Positions 46,002 through 55,887 are shown, counted from the stretch's first letter. The stretch: DNA of 64,000 bases from Bacillus yapensis (GCF_005280205.1 NZ_SUND01000002.1:124001-188000), one strand, 5' to 3'. A program made the numbers and translations. The notes: generated from the letters alone by a model not told the origin.

Positions 46002-47042
46002 GTGAGTGATCGTAAAGCAGCCTTAGAAATGGCGTTAAAACAAATAGAAAAGCAATTTGGTAAAGGTTCAATCATGAAGCTTGGGGAGCAAACTGATCGT
46101 CAAATAGCTGTTTCACCAAGTGGTTCTTTAGCATTGGACGCTGCACTTGGCATTGGCGGATACCCAAAGGGACGTATTATTGAAATCTATGGACCTGAAA
46201 GCTCAGGTAAAACAACAGTAGCTTTACACGCTATCGCGGAGGTACAAGCAAATGGAGGACAAGCTGCATTTATTGATGCCGAGCATGCTTTGGATCCTGT
46301 TTATGCTTCAAAATTAGGTGTTAATATTGATGAGTTGCTTTTATCACAGCCAGATACTGGGGAACAAGCGCTTGAAATCGCAGAAGCTTTAGTACGTAGT
46401 GGTGCTGTAGATATTCTAGTAATTGACTCAGTAGCTGCACTTGTTCCGAAAGCGGAGATTGAAGGAGAAATGGGAGACTCTCACATGGGATTACAGGCCC
46501 GTTTAATGTCTCAGGCTCTTCGTAAGCTTTCAGGTGCTATTAATAAATCAAAGACGATTGCAATTTTCATTAACCAAGTTCGTGAAAAGATTGGTGTTAT
46601 GTTCGGAAACCCTGAAACTACACCTGGTGGAAGAGCATTAAAGTTTTATAGCTCTGTACGTGTAGAAGTCCGTCGTTCGGAGACATTGAAGCAAGGTAAT
46701 GAAATGGTTGGTAATAAGACTAAGATCAAAATTGTGAAGAATAAAGTAGCTCCTCCATTCCGTACTGCCGAAGTAGATATTATGTACGGTGAAGGTATTT
46801 CTAAAGAAGGAGAGATTATAGATATCGGTTCTGATTTAGAAATTGTTCAAAAGAGTGGAGCTTGGTATTCATATAACGGTGAGCGTATAGGTCAAGGACG
46901 CGAGAATGCTAAATTATTCTTAAAAGAAAATCCAGAGCTACGCCTTGAAATTCAACAAAAAATCCGTGATCATTATGGTCTTGATGGGGTTCAAGTATTA
47001 CCAGAAGATGATGGGCAAGAAGAATTGGAACTAATGGAATAA
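46002..47042 (+). CDS. recA: Recombinase RecA
   Basis: Strand-exchange ATPase for homologous recombination, SOS induction and transformation. Walker [10 protein letters not shown] at residues 64-72, Walker [12 protein letters not shown] near 140, the L2 loop [22 protein letters not shown] near 190-212. 346 aa with an acidic C-terminal tail. GTG start at 46002 has AAGGAGGA 8 nt upstream; the ATG at 45966 has no site. Own promoter and SOS box; terminator follows. Confidence 0.98.
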   Translation: MSDRKAALEMALKQIEKQFGKGSIMKLGEQTDRQIAVSPSGSLALDAALGIGGYPKGRIIEIYGPESSGKTTVALHAIAEVQANGGQAAFIDAEHALDPVYASKLGVNIDELLLSQPDTGEQALEIAEALVRSGAVDILVIDSVAALVPKAEIEGEMGDSHMGLQARLMSQALRKLSGAINKSKTIAIFINQVREKIGVMFGNPETTPGGRALKFYSSVRVEVRRSETLKQGNEMVGNKTKIKIVKNKVAPPFRTAEVDIMYGEGISKEGEIIDIGSDLEIVQKSGAWYSYNGERIGQGRENAKLFLKENPELRLEIQQKIRDHYGLDGVQVLPEDDGQEELELME

Positions 47043-47051
47043 GATAAATGG

Positions 47052-47081
47052 CAGCAAAGCGATATCGCTTTGCTGTTTTTT
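47052..47081 (+). terminator. Terminator after recA
   Basis: Perfect 10-bp stem CAGCAAAGCG/CGCTTTGCTG with loop ATAT and six T. Confidence 0.93.
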
Positions 47082-47130
47082 ACAGATTTTTAGTATCCCT
47101 TTAATTGGAAAAAGCCGTCAATTCAGATAC

Positions 47131-47159
47131 TTGACAATAAAATTTCACACCTTTACAAT
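47131..47159 (+). promoter_or_regulatory. Sigma-A promoter of rny
   Basis: Consensus -35 TTGACA at 47131-47136, 17-nt spacer, -10 TACAAT at 47154-47159, giving a leader of about 130 nt. Confidence 0.8.
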
Positions 47160-47295
47160 TAATATGTATATTTTACAATTTTTAATGATGATTAAAACGT
47201 GAAAAAGCCTTTGTGCTGTATGTTGATGAAGAACAATGTACATGCCGACAGTTTAGAAACGTAAAAAACAAAAGTTCATAGCAAGAGGAGGTGAA

Positions 47296-48861
47296 ATGAT
47301 GGATTTATTACCGGTAATCATCTCCATTTTGCTTGGCCTGTTCGTCGGTGCAGTTGTTGGCTATTTTGTTCGTAAATCCGTTGCTAAAGCAAAGCTTGTT
47401 GGCGCTAAAGATGCGGCGGAGCAAATCTTAGAGGATGCGAAGCGTGATGCAGACTCTATTAAAAAGGAAGCTCTGCTAGAAGCAAAGGATGAAATTCACA
47501 AGCTTCGAACAGAAGCTGAACGTGAAGTTCGTGATCGAAGAAATGAATTGCAAAAACAAGAAAATCGTTTGATGCAAAAAGAGGAAAATCTGGATCGAAA
47601 AGATGAATCGTTGGATAAACGTGAATCGCAATTAGAAAAGAGGGACGATTCTCTTAACAAAAAACAACAGCATATTGAAGAGATGGAAAGCAAAGTGGAC
47701 GAGATTTTAAAAAGGCAGCAAACTGAGCTAGAACGCATCTCAGGCTTAACTCGTGATGAGGCAAGATCCATCATTCTAGAGCGCATGGATAAGGAATTAT
47801 CACATGAAGTCGCTCTAATGATAAAAGAGAGTGAAAATAGAGCAAAAGAAGAAGCGGACAAGAAGGCGAAAGAAATCTTGTCACTAGCCATTCAGCGATG
47901 TGCAGCAGACCACGTGGCAGAAACCACTGTATCTGTTGTAAGCTTGCCAAATGATGAAATGAAAGGTCGCATCATTGGTCGTGAAGGCCGTAATATTCGT
48001 ACGCTTGAAACTCTTACAGGTATCGACCTTATTATCGACGATACACCAGAAGCTGTTATTCTTTCAGGATTTGATCCAATTAGAAGAGAAACAGCTAGGT
48101 TAGCTTTAGAGAAGCTAGTTCAAGATGGTCGTATTCACCCAGCACGTATTGAAGAAATGGTGGATAAAGCTCGTCGTGAAGTGGATGAACACATTCGTGA
48201 AATTGGTGAACAAACTACCTTTGAGGTTGGAGTTCATGGTCTCCATCCAGACCTAATCAAAATTTTAGGTCGCTTAAAGTTCCGTACAAGCTATGGTCAA
48301 AATGTTCTTAAGCATTCCATTGAGGTTGCTCAACTTTCTGGCTTACTTGCTGCAGAACTTGGTGAGGATGAGACATTGGCACGACGTGCAGGATTGCTTC
48401 ATGATATCGGTAAAGCAATTGACCATGAAGTAGAAGGAAGTCATGTTGAAATTGGGGTTGAACTTGCAACGAAATATAAAGAGCACCCAGTTGTCATCAA
48501 TAGCATTGCTTCACATCATGGCGATAGTGAACCAACCTCTGTCATTGCTGTCTTAGTAGCAGCGGCTGATGCCTTGAGTGCTGCTAGACCAGGTGCAAGA
48601 AGAGAGACACTAGAGAATTATATTCGTCGCTTAGAGAAGCTTGAAGAGATTTCTGAGTCTTATGAAGGCGTTGAGAAATCATTTGCAATTCAAGCTGGTC
48701 GTGAAGTACGAATTATCGTAAAACCAGACCAAATTGACGATTTAGAGTCGCATCGACTTGCAAGAGATATCCGTAAGAAAATCGAAGCGGAGCTCGATTA
48801 TCCAGGTCATATTAAAGTAACAGTGATACGTGAAACAAGAGCAGTTGAATACGCAAAATAA
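47296..48861 (+). CDS. rny: Ribonuclease Y
   Basis: Membrane-bound endoribonuclease that starts decay of many mRNAs in Firmicutes. One membrane helix (residues 4-24), a long charged coiled coil (30-190), a KH domain (about 205-270, [15 protein letters not shown]) and an HD domain with the HD pair at residues 369-370 ([11 protein letters not shown]). 521 aa. Start at ATG 47296; ATG 47299 is the next codon and equally possible; AGAGGAGGTG is upstream. It ends at a terminator before ymdB. Confidence 0.97.
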   Translation: MMDLLPVIISILLGLFVGAVVGYFVRKSVAKAKLVGAKDAAEQILEDAKRDADSIKKEALLEAKDEIHKLRTEAEREVRDRRNELQKQENRLMQKEENLDRKDESLDKRESQLEKRDDSLNKKQQHIEEMESKVDEILKRQQTELERISGLTRDEARSIILERMDKELSHEVALMIKESENRAKEEADKKAKEILSLAIQRCAADHVAETTVSVVSLPNDEMKGRIIGREGRNIRTLETLTGIDLIIDDTPEAVILSGFDPIRRETARLALEKLVQDGRIHPARIEEMVDKARREVDEHIREIGEQTTFEVGVHGLHPDLIKILGRLKFRTSYGQNVLKHSIEVAQLSGLLAAELGEDETLARRAGLLHDIGKAIDHEVEGSHVEIGVELATKYKEHPVVINSIASHHGDSEPTSVIAVLVAAADALSAARPGARRETLENYIRRLEKLEEISESYEGVEKSFAIQAGREVRIIVKPDQIDDLESHRLARDIRKKIEAELDYPGHIKVTVIRETRAVEYAK

Positions 48862-48892
48862 AACGGTGCATATGCATCGTTTTATTTTTTTT
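48860..48892 (+). terminator. Terminator after rny
   Basis: 11-bp stem AAAACGGTGCA/TGCATCGTTTT (one G-U) with a 2-nt turn (opening to 4 nt), followed by A and eight T. Confidence 0.85.
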
Positions 48893-48966
48893 GATAGGAT
48901 GTTCGTTTGTATAAATTGCTTTTTTCCTAAAAGCCATCTCACGTTTTATAAAATATAAGCATTCTA

Positions 48967-48975
48967 TGCTATAAT
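48967..48975 (+). promoter_or_regulatory. Extended -10 promoter of ymdB
   Basis: TGCTATAAT, a perfect extended -10, 37 nt before the ymdB start; no clear -35 box. The same local sequence CTATGCTATAATG recurs before mutS. Confidence 0.6.
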
Positions 48976-49011
48976 GGACTACTAGAATGAGAAGTAGAAA
49001 GGGATTAACAT

Positions 49012-49809
49012 ATGGATATTTTGTTTGTTGGTGATGTAGTAGGGTCTCCGGGCCGTGATATGATCACAGAATATGTTCCAAAGCTAAAAGAAAAATACCG
49101 CCCACACATTACGATTATTAATGGTGAAAACGCTGCAGGTGGAAAAGGAATCACAGAAAAAATATATCGTAGCTTCTTAGAGGTTGGTGCACAAGCAGTA
49201 ACGATGGGAAACCATACTTGGGATAACCGTGAAATATTTGAGTTTATTGATAAGGCCAAATATCTCGTACGTCCAGCTAATTTTCCTGAGAATAATCCTG
49301 GTAAAGGGATTGTGTATATAAAAATGAACCAGATCGAAGTCGCAGTCATCAATTTACAAGGGCGCACATTCTTGCCACCAAGTGATGATCCATTTTTGAA
49401 GGCGGATGAGCTCATTGCAGAAGCCAAAGAGAGAACGCCGTTCATTTTCGTTGATTTTCATGGAGAAGCAACAAGTGAAAAGCAGGCACTTGGGTGGTAT
49501 TTAGATGGAAGAGTGTCTGCGGTGGTCGGAACTCATACTCATGTTCAAACTGCTGATAATCGCGTCTTGCCAAACGGAACAGCTTATATATCAGATGTTG
49601 GCATGACAGGGCCATATGATGGGATCTTAGGGATGGACCGTGAAATAGTATTAAAGCGTTTCTTAACCAATCTTCCTGTCCGCTTTGAGGTTCCAACAAC
49701 AGGACGTACTCAATTAAGTGCGGTTTTAATTCAATTAGATGATAAAACAGGTTTAGCGAAAAAAATTGAACGAATCTTAATAAATGAAGATCATCCGTTC
49801 TTTTCATAG
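49012..49809 (+). CDS. ymdB: YmdB metallophosphoesterase
   Basis: Phosphodiesterase with a two-metal centre; in B. subtilis it acts on 2',3'-cyclic nucleotides and affects biofilm and nanotube formation. Metal-binding residues are visible: D8 (FVGDVVG), E39/N40 (NGENAAGGKG), N67 and H68 (MGNHTWDN), then FHGEATSEK and GTHTHVQTAD. 265 aa, normal. ATG at 49012 follows AAAGGGAT. It lies between rny and spoVS in the standard order. Confidence 0.95.
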   Translation: MDILFVGDVVGSPGRDMITEYVPKLKEKYRPHITIINGENAAGGKGITEKIYRSFLEVGAQAVTMGNHTWDNREIFEFIDKAKYLVRPANFPENNPGKGIVYIKMNQIEVAVINLQGRTFLPPSDDPFLKADELIAEAKERTPFIFVDFHGEATSEKQALGWYLDGRVSAVVGTHTHVQTADNRVLPNGTAYISDVGMTGPYDGILGMDREIVLKRFLTNLPVRFEVPTTGRTQLSAVLIQLDDKTGLAKKIERILINEDHPFFS

Positions 49810-49896
49810 GTTTATTTTTGCAAAATACGCTCGGTGAAAACTCGAACCTCCTTGTGAAAATATTTACCCCATTTTTTCCATTATTTCGTCCAAGCT

Positions 49897-49923
49897 GGAA
49901 TATGTTTTTTCTGCTTGGAATAT
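49897..49923 (+). promoter_or_regulatory. Putative sigma-H promoter of spoVS
   Basis: GGAATA at 49897-49902 and GAATAT at 49918-49923 are spaced as in sigma-H promoters (pattern RnAGGAwww, 11-12 nt, RnnGAATww), each with one deviation. spoVS is sigma-H dependent in B. subtilis, so the match fits. Confidence 0.5.
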
Positions 49924-49999
49924 AGTAGCAATGGAATCATATATACCTGACTGTCCAATACGAGGGCATCAGGAGGGGTTAATGAGGAGGAGCTAGGGA

Positions 50000-50260
50000 A
50001 TGGAAATATTAAAAGTTTCAGCAAAATCTAATCCTAATTCTGTAGCTGGTGCGCTTGCCGGAGTTCTGCGCGAAAGAGGTGCTGCAGAAATTCAGGCGAT
50101 CGGGGCGGGTGCATTGAATCAAGCCGTGAAGGCAGTAGCAATCGCAAGAGGATTCGTGGCACCTAGCGGCGTTGATTTAATCTGCATCCCAGCCTTTACA
50201 GATATCCTGATTGATGGAGAGGAACGAACGGCTATTAAGCTAATTGTCGAACCTAGATAA
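50000..50260 (+). CDS. spoVS: Stage V sporulation protein S
   Basis: Small Alba-like nucleic-acid-binding protein, 86 aa, needed for proper septation and stage V of sporulation. The sequence from MEILKVSAKSNPNSVAGALAG through GAGALNQAVKAVAIARGFVA is nearly invariant in Bacilli. ATG at 50000 has GAGGAGG upstream. A sigma-H-like promoter precedes and a strong terminator follows; monocistronic. Confidence 0.97.
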   Translation: MEILKVSAKSNPNSVAGALAGVLRERGAAEIQAIGAGALNQAVKAVAIARGFVAPSGVDLICIPAFTDILIDGEERTAIKLIVEPR

Positions 50261-50276
50261 CAGCAAAAGTGATGAT

Positions 50277-50303
50277 CCTGTTTGCTCTGCAAGCAGGTTT
50301 TTT
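50277..50303 (+). terminator. Terminator after spoVS
   Basis: 9-bp stem CCTGTTTGC/GCAAGCAGG (one G-U) with loop TCT and six T. Confidence 0.9.
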
Positions 50304-50330
50304 CTTGCGGAAAATAGGGACATGTATAAT

Positions 50331-50357
50331 AAATACATAACTTTTTATTATGTATTT
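50331..50357. promoter_or_regulatory. Perfect AT-rich inverted repeat after a -10 box
   Basis: AAATACATAA / TTATGTATTT, 10-bp perfect arms around a 7-nt centre, directly after TATAAT at 50325-50330. It would cover the transcription start and could be a repressor site controlling korAB; the -35 (TTCTTG) is weak. Confidence 0.4.
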
Positions 50358-50668
50358 AAAATGAAAAAATATTCATACTTTCGTCAATATTTGCTCGGAA
50401 AGGCTTGCAATTTTTACAACATAGGTCTAGAATTGAAAGCGTTTAGTACCCTTCTTTTTCATAGGTTTGTGATCAGGGATTGTACTACTCATGAGGAAAT
50501 TTCAAAATGTTGGATGTTGGTTATTAATACGAATTTTATAGAATAGATAGAATTTTTTATCAATATAATATTCGTTTTTTTAACTTTAATAAACCATTAT
50601 GAGATGGACTCACCTAGATTAAATAACGATTTTACATATTTTTTAATGTATCCGAAGGGGTGTAAGAC

Positions 50669-52402
50669 ATGATCAATCAACTTTCTTGGAAAGTTGGCGG
50701 ACAACAAGGGGAAGGTATTGAAAGTACTGGGGAAATTTTTTCAATTGCTCTGAATCGTATGGGCTACTACTTGTATGGCTATCGTCACTTTTCATCACGA
50801 ATCAAAGGCGGACATACGAACAACAAAATCCGCGTAAGCACAACACAGGTGCGGTCTATCTCAGATGATTTAGACATTTTGGTTGCGTTTGACCAAGAAA
50901 CAGTAGATCTGAACTACAAAGAACTTCACGATAAAGGGGTTATTATCGCAGATGCGAAATTTGACCCGAAGCAACCAGAAGATACGAATGCAAAATTGTA
51001 TGCAGTTCCATTTACGGATCTTGCTACAGAACTTGGAACATCTCTAATGAAAAACATGGTCGCAGTTGGTGCAACATGTGCTGTATTAGATTTAGATATT
51101 AATAGCTTCAGAGAAGTAGTACAAGAGATTTTTGGCAAAAAGGGTCAACAAGTCGTTGACAAGAACATGGAAGCAGTAAAAGCTGGTTTCGATTATATGA
51201 AGAGCCAAATTTCTGCAGATGCTGTTATGCAGTTAGAAAAAGCAGACGGCAAAAAGCGTCTATTTATGATTGGGAACGATGCCATCGCTCTAGGTGCACT
51301 CGCTGGAGGATGCCGCTTTATGGCTGCATATCCAATCACTCCTGCTTCAGAAATTATGGAGTATTTAATTCAAAAGCTTCCTGCACTAGGTGGTGCTGTA
51401 ATCCAAACAGAAGACGAAATTGCAGCAGCTACTATGGCGATAGGAGCAAACTATGCAGGGGTACGTGCATTAACGGCATCTGCTGGTCCTGGCCTATCGT
51501 TAAAAATGGAAGCAATCGGTCTATCTGGGATTACAGAGCAGCCGCTTGTAATTGTTGATACTCAACGTGGTGGTCCATCAACAGGATTGCCAACGAAACA
51601 AGAACAATCAGACTTAATGGCGATGATTTATGGTACACACGGGGAAATTCCAAAGATCGTTATGGCTCCAAGTACTGTTCAGGAAGCATTTTATGATACT
51701 GCTGAAGCTTTCAATCTAGCTGAAGAATATCAATGTCCTGTTATTGTACTATCAGACTTACAATTATCATTAGGAAAACAAACCGTTGAACCTCTTGATT
51801 ATAGTAAAGTAGAAATTCGTCGAGGAAAGCTTCAACAAGAAGAACTTCCAGAGATTGAAAATAAAGGGTATTTCAAACGTTACGAAGTGACAGAAGATGG
51901 AGTTTCTCCTCGTGTTATTCCTGGTATGAAAAATGGTATACACCATGTTACTGGGGTAGAGCATGATGAAACAGGTAAGCCATCTGAATCTGCTTTGAAT
52001 CGTAATGCACAAATGGATAAACGCTTCCGTAAGATAGAGAATATTAAATTTAATACCCCAGTTTATAAAAACGCTCCTCATGAAGAAGCGGATATTCTGA
52101 TTGTAGGATTTAACTCAACTCGTGGGGCAATTGAAGAAGCGATTACTCGCCTTGAGAAGGATGGTTTAAAAATCAACCATGCTCATATTCGTTTAATCCA
52201 CCCATTCCCAACTGATGAACTACTTCCATTAGTGAAGTCAGCTAAAAAAGTACTAGTAGTAGAGAACAATGCTACAGGACAATTGGCGAATATTCTTAAG
52301 ATGAACGTCGGACATGCTGAAAAAGTAACGAAGCAATTGAAATACGACGGAAATCCATTCTTGCCACATGAAATTTATACAAAATGCAAGGAGCTGTTCT
52401 AA
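50669..52402 (+). CDS. korA: 2-oxoacid:ferredoxin oxidoreductase, alpha subunit (gamma-alpha fusion)
   Basis: Large subunit of a ferredoxin-dependent 2-oxoacid oxidoreductase, probably 2-oxoglutarate to succinyl-CoA. The gamma domain is N-terminal (1-185, KVGGQQGEGIESTGEIF), followed by the pyrimidine-binding alpha domain (195-400, AAYPITPASEIMEYL, ALTASAGPGLSLKMEAIG) and a C-terminal domain. 577 aa. ATG at 50669 follows GAAGGGG. korB starts 2 nt after its stop. In B. subtilis 168 this position holds tdh-kbl instead. Confidence 0.92.
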   Translation: MINQLSWKVGGQQGEGIESTGEIFSIALNRMGYYLYGYRHFSSRIKGGHTNNKIRVSTTQVRSISDDLDILVAFDQETVDLNYKELHDKGVIIADAKFDPKQPEDTNAKLYAVPFTDLATELGTSLMKNMVAVGATCAVLDLDINSFREVVQEIFGKKGQQVVDKNMEAVKAGFDYMKSQISADAVMQLEKADGKKRLFMIGNDAIALGALAGGCRFMAAYPITPASEIMEYLIQKLPALGGAVIQTEDEIAAATMAIGANYAGVRALTASAGPGLSLKMEAIGLSGITEQPLVIVDTQRGGPSTGLPTKQEQSDLMAMIYGTHGEIPKIVMAPSTVQEAFYDTAEAFNLAEEYQCPVIVLSDLQLSLGKQTVEPLDYSKVEIRRGKLQQEELPEIENKGYFKRYEVTEDGVSPRVIPGMKNGIHHVTGVEHDETGKPSESALNRNAQMDKRFRKIENIKFNTPVYKNAPHEEADILIVGFNSTRGAIEEAITRLEKDGLKINHAHIRLIHPFPTDELLPLVKSAKKVLVVENNATGQLANILKMNVGHAEKVTKQLKYDGNPFLPHEIYTKCKELF

Positions 52403-52404
52403 AA

Positions 52405-53271
52405 ATGGCAACTTTTAAAGACTTTAGAAATAATGTAAAGCCGAACTGGTGCCCAGGATGCGGAGATTTCTCTGTACAAGCGGCAATTCAGAGAGCGGCA
52501 GCAAATGTCGGTTTAGAGCCAGAACAATTAGCAGTGGTTTCTGGAATCGGATGTTCTGGACGTATTTCTGGTTACATTAATTCATATGGTTTCCATGGTA
52601 TTCACGGACGCTCCCTTCCTATTGCACAAGGGGTAAAAATGGCTAATCGTGATTTAACTGTTATCGCTTCTGGGGGTGACGGGGATGGATTCGCGATTGG
52701 TATGGGTCATACGATCCATGCGATTCGTCGTAATGTTGATGTAACTTATATCGTTATGGATAACCAAATTTATGGTTTAACAAAAGGTCAAACATCTCCA
52801 AGATCGGCAACTGGTTTTAAAACAAAATCCACACCAGCCGGTTCTGTAGAACAGCCGATTTCACCAATGGAGATGGCCCTAACTGCTGGAGCAACTTTTG
52901 TTGCACAGAGTTTTTCTACAGATTTGAAGGATTTAACTGCTTTAATAGAAGCAGGAATTAAGCATAAAGGCTTCTCTTTAATCAATGTATTTAGTCCTTG
53001 TGTAACTTACAATAAGGTGAATACGTACGATTGGTTTAAAGAAAATCTTACAAAGCTAGCAGATATTGAAGACTATGATTCTTCTAATCGTGAGCAAGCA
53101 ATGCAAACGTTAATGAAGCACAATGGTTTAGTAACAGGACTTATCTATCAAAATACGGAGCGTCCTTCTTACCAAGAGCTTCTTAATGGCTACTCAGAAA
53201 CACCACTTGCTACTGCAGACTTACAATTAGATGAAGCACATTTCGAGAAGTTAGTTGCGGAGTTTATGTAA
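52405..53271 (+). CDS. korB: 2-oxoacid:ferredoxin oxidoreductase, beta subunit
   Basis: Thiamine-diphosphate-binding partner of KorA. CPGCGD motif at residues 16-21, which helps bind the single Fe4S4 cluster; TPP motif GGDGDGFAIG near 92-101 and the metal-loop asparagine in VMDNQIYGLTKGQTSP. 288 aa. Start ATG at 52405 has AAGGAG upstream; an in-frame ATG at 52384 lies before that site and inside korA. Electrons should go to ferredoxin; no ferredoxin gene is next to it. Confidence 0.93.
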   Translation: MATFKDFRNNVKPNWCPGCGDFSVQAAIQRAAANVGLEPEQLAVVSGIGCSGRISGYINSYGFHGIHGRSLPIAQGVKMANRDLTVIASGGDGDGFAIGMGHTIHAIRRNVDVTYIVMDNQIYGLTKGQTSPRSATGFKTKSTPAGSVEQPISPMEMALTAGATFVAQSFSTDLKDLTALIEAGIKHKGFSLINVFSPCVTYNKVNTYDWFKENLTKLADIEDYDSSNREQAMQTLMKHNGLVTGLIYQNTERPSYQELLNGYSETPLATADLQLDEAHFEKLVAEFM

Positions 53272-53296
53272 GGAAACATTCTTATAAGTCTATTAG

Positions 53297-53328
53297 AACA
53301 ACCTCAAGCATACTTGGGGTTGTTTTTT
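53297..53328 (+). terminator. Terminator after korB
   Basis: 12-bp stem AACAACCTCAAG/CTTGGGGTTGTT (one wobble) with loop CATA and a T run. Confidence 0.9.
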
Positions 53329-53368
53329 ACATGAACATAGTAAAAACCTTGTCAGAAGTAGGTTGCTA

Positions 53369-53397
53369 TTGTATTCGGCCGGTGTAGGGTTTATACT
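53369..53397 (+). promoter_or_regulatory. Sigma-A promoter of miaB
   Basis: -35 TTGTAT at 53369-53374, 17-nt spacer, -10 TATACT at 53392-53397, about 70 nt before miaB. Confidence 0.68.
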
Positions 53398-53468
53398 TTT
53401 ATAATGTGTGTATTAGTAAATTTGTAAATGAAATTTGGAGTAAATCCTAGTAAGAAAGGAGATTCTTC

Positions 53469-55013
53469 ATGAACGAAAATCAACGTTTAGAAGGTCAACA
53501 AGTGAAAGCGGCTAATCCTTCGGACAAAAAATCCGAAAAGGATTACAGCAAGTATTTTGAAACCGTTTATGTGGCACCTTCCTTAAAGGAAGCGAAAAAG
53601 AGAGGTAAAGAAGAGGTTAAATACCATAATGACTTCGCTATTTCTGAAGAATTTAGAGGACTAGGTCAGGGGCGTAAATTCTACATCCGTACTTATGGTT
53701 GCCAAATGAATGAGCATGACACAGAAGTTATGGCTGGAATTTTTCTAGCATTAGGATATGAACCTACTGATACAGTAGACGATGCCAACGTCATCCTATT
53801 AAACACTTGTGCAATTCGTGAAAATGCTGAAAATAAAGTGTTTGGTGAACTAGGGCACTTAAAGCATCTAAAAACGGAAAATCCTGATTTGCTTATTGGT
53901 GTATGTGGCTGTATGTCTCAGGAAGAATCTGTTGTCAATAAGATTCTTAAAACGTACACACAAGTAGATATGATTTTTGGTACTCATAATATTCATCGTC
54001 TACCAAACATTCTTCACGAAGCTTATATGTCTAAAGAGATGGTTGTTGAAGTTTGGTCAAAAGAAGGCGATGTCATCGAGAATCTACCAAAGGTTCGTCG
54101 TGGCAATATTAAGGCATGGGTGAATATTATGTACGGATGTGATAAATTCTGTACATATTGTATCGTTCCTTATACACGCGGAAAAGAACGTAGCCGCCGT
54201 CCAGAAGAAATTATTCAAGAGGTTCGTCAGCTTGCGGCACAAGGATATCAAGAGATTACGCTTCTTGGTCAAAACGTAAATGCGTATGGGAAAGATTTTG
54301 AGGATATGAAATATGGTCTTGGTGACTTAATGGATGAAATCCGTAAAATTGATATCCCTCGCATTCGTTTTACAACAAGCCATCCTCGTGACTTTGATGA
54401 CCATTTAATAGAGGTACTTGCAAAAGGTGGAAACCTTGTTGAGCACATTCATCTTCCAGTACAATCTGGATCAACAGATGTCTTAAAGATTATGGCTCGT
54501 AAATATACGAGAGAACAATACTTGGAGCTTGTACGTAAAATTAAAGCTGCGATTCCAAATGTAGCATTATCTACTGATATAATCGTAGGTTATCCAAACG
54601 AAACAGATGACCAGTTTGAAGAAACTTTATCTTTATATCGTGAAGTTGGATACGAGCATGCTTATACGTTCATATATTCTCCAAGAGAAGGTACGCCAGC
54701 TGCTAAAATGCAAGACAATGTTCCGATGAGAGTGAAGAAAGAACGGCTTCAACGTCTTAACAGTCTTGTGAACGAACTATCAGCTGAAGCGATGAAAAAG
54801 TACAAGGATAAAGTTGTTGAGGTTCTAGTTGAAGGTGAAAGTAAGAATAACCCTGATGTTTTAGCTGGATACACTCGTAGAAACAAGCTTGTTAACTTTG
54901 TAGGCCCAAAAACAGCCATTGGTAAGGTTGTTAAGGTGAAAATTACGAATGCAAAAACATGGTCATTAAACGGAGAAATGGTGGAAGAATTAGAACAAGT
55001 TGAGGTGAAGTAA
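53469..55013 (+). CDS. miaB: tRNA-2-methylthio-N6-dimethylallyladenosine synthase
   Basis: Radical SAM enzyme that adds a methylthio group to i6A37 of tRNA, the product of MiaA (encoded at the end of this window). N-terminal UPF0004 domain with cluster cysteines C78 (TYGCQMN), one in NTCAIREN and one in GVCGCMSQ; radical SAM cluster C224, C228, C231 (CDKFCTYC); C-terminal TRAM domain (about 440-510). 514 aa including a 65-residue N-terminal tail usual in Bacilli. ATG at 53469 after AAAGGAG. ricA starts 1 nt after its stop. Confidence 0.97.
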   Translation: MNENQRLEGQQVKAANPSDKKSEKDYSKYFETVYVAPSLKEAKKRGKEEVKYHNDFAISEEFRGLGQGRKFYIRTYGCQMNEHDTEVMAGIFLALGYEPTDTVDDANVILLNTCAIRENAENKVFGELGHLKHLKTENPDLLIGVCGCMSQEESVVNKILKTYTQVDMIFGTHNIHRLPNILHEAYMSKEMVVEVWSKEGDVIENLPKVRRGNIKAWVNIMYGCDKFCTYCIVPYTRGKERSRRPEEIIQEVRQLAAQGYQEITLLGQNVNAYGKDFEDMKYGLGDLMDEIRKIDIPRIRFTTSHPRDFDDHLIEVLAKGGNLVEHIHLPVQSGSTDVLKIMARKYTREQYLELVRKIKAAIPNVALSTDIIVGYPNETDDQFEETLSLYREVGYEHAYTFIYSPREGTPAAKMQDNVPMRVKKERLQRLNSLVNELSAEAMKKYKDKVVEVLVEGESKNNPDVLAGYTRRNKLVNFVGPKTAIGKVVKVKITNAKTWSLNGEMVEELEQVEVK

Positions 55014-55014
55014 G

Positions 55015-55446
55015 ATGGCAAAATATAATAAAGATGAAATTGTATCCCGTGCACGTGAATTGGCTGCTATGATTGCTGAAACAGAAGAAGTAGATTTCTT
55101 CAAAAGAGCTGAGGCACAAATTCATGAGAATGAACGAGTACGTAAGCTAATTGATGAAATTAAAGGACTTCAGAAGCAAGCGGTTAATTTACATCATTAC
55201 GGAAAACCAGAAGCTTTAAAAAGAACGGAAGATAAGATTGCAAAAATTGAAGCTGAACTTGATGCGATTCCAGTTGTTCAGGAATTCAAGCAATCTCAAG
55301 GTGATGTCAATGACCTTCTTCAACTTGTAGCTTCCACAATTTCTAATAAAGTGACGGATGAAATCATCACTTCAACAGGTGGAGACCTGTTGAGCGGAGA
55401 AACTGGAGCAGAAATGAAGAACAAGGAATGCTCTCACCACCATTAA
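55015..55446 (+). CDS. ricA: RicA (YmcA), RNase Y regulator subunit
   Basis: Subunit of the YaaT-YlbF-YmcA (RicTFA) complex that binds RNase Y and in B. subtilis is needed for biofilm, competence and sporulation. 143 aa, mostly helical, with the family segment RVRKLIDEIKGLQKQAVNLHHYGK and a tail ECSHHH; the single cysteine (C139) may help bind an iron-sulphur cluster reported for the complex. ATG at 55015 is 1 nt past the miaB stop; TTGAGGTG lies within miaB. A strong terminator follows. Confidence 0.93.
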   Translation: MAKYNKDEIVSRARELAAMIAETEEVDFFKRAEAQIHENERVRKLIDEIKGLQKQAVNLHHYGKPEALKRTEDKIAKIEAELDAIPVVQEFKQSQGDVNDLLQLVASTISNKVTDEIITSTGGDLLSGETGAEMKNKECSHHH

Positions 55447-55456
55447 GATATAGTAA

Positions 55457-55497
55457 AAATCCCCTATGCCGAAATCTCGGTATGGGGGATTTTTTTG
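55457..55497 (+). terminator. Terminator after ricA
   Basis: 16-bp stem AAATCCCCTATGCCGA/TCGGTATGGGGGATTT (two wobbles) with loop AATC and a run of T. Confidence 0.93.
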
Positions 55498-55562
55498 TCT
55501 CTTTGGCTAAAATTCAGCTTTGACCGAGGTGTGAATGAACACAAAATATCAACACCTACATT

Positions 55563-55591
55563 CACCCATTTCTAGGTATATGCATAGGATG
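55563..55591 (+). promoter_or_regulatory. Sigma-K-like promoter, distal, upstream of cotE
   Basis: CACC at 55563-55566, 16-nt spacer, CATAGGATG at 55583-55591. The same -10 sequence occurs in the proximal promoter at 55908. It would give a leader of about 350 nt that contains the repeat element. Confidence 0.4.
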
Positions 55592-55774
55592 TTCTATATT
55601 CGAATTTTTGATTGAACGCGAAAAAAATGGATTAGAACAAGGCTTAATTGGGTGCCCAATAGGTATTAATAAGAAGCTGTTCTCGTTAAGATGGTTGTTA
55701 AAATCCTACTGCCGTTGGCCAGCGACCGATTTTAACGTAGAAATAGTCAGTTGGTGCATCGTAACACGTTTGCA

Positions 55775-55871
55775 AGCTCTTTTCTCTTTAATTTAAGACT
55801 AATTATTATGGAAAACACAGATTAATTTATTGATTTTTTGTTCCAATAGCAAGAATGTATGAGAAAAGAGC
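55775..55871. repeat. Inverted-repeat element, copy 2
   Basis: Ends GCTCTTTTCTC (55776-55786) and GAGAAAAGAGC (55861-55871) are perfect 11-bp inverted repeats enclosing 74 nt. The left end matches copy 1 (22293) for about 28 nt with a single inserted A; the interior and right flank differ. Confidence 0.6.
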
Positions 55872-55887
55872 CCAACAAAAAGATAAG

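Larger units (their letters stand above)
50261..50668. other. spoVS-korA intergenic region
   Basis: 408 AT-rich bases. It contains the spoVS terminator, a TATAAT box at 50325-50330 followed by a 10-bp inverted repeat (50331-50357), and a second TATAAT at 50564-50569. An open frame at 50244-50546 starts inside spoVS, runs through the terminator and lacks a ribosome binding site, so I do not call it a gene. Confidence 0.6.

Noticed and set aside
50244-50546. 100-codon open frame after spoVS
   Set aside because: It starts inside spoVS in another frame, has no ribosome binding site, crosses a strong terminator and shows no protein-like composition.
55608-55796. 62-codon open frame between ricA and cotE
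   Set aside because: No ribosome binding site, and the end lies in the inverted-repeat element; best explained as chance.
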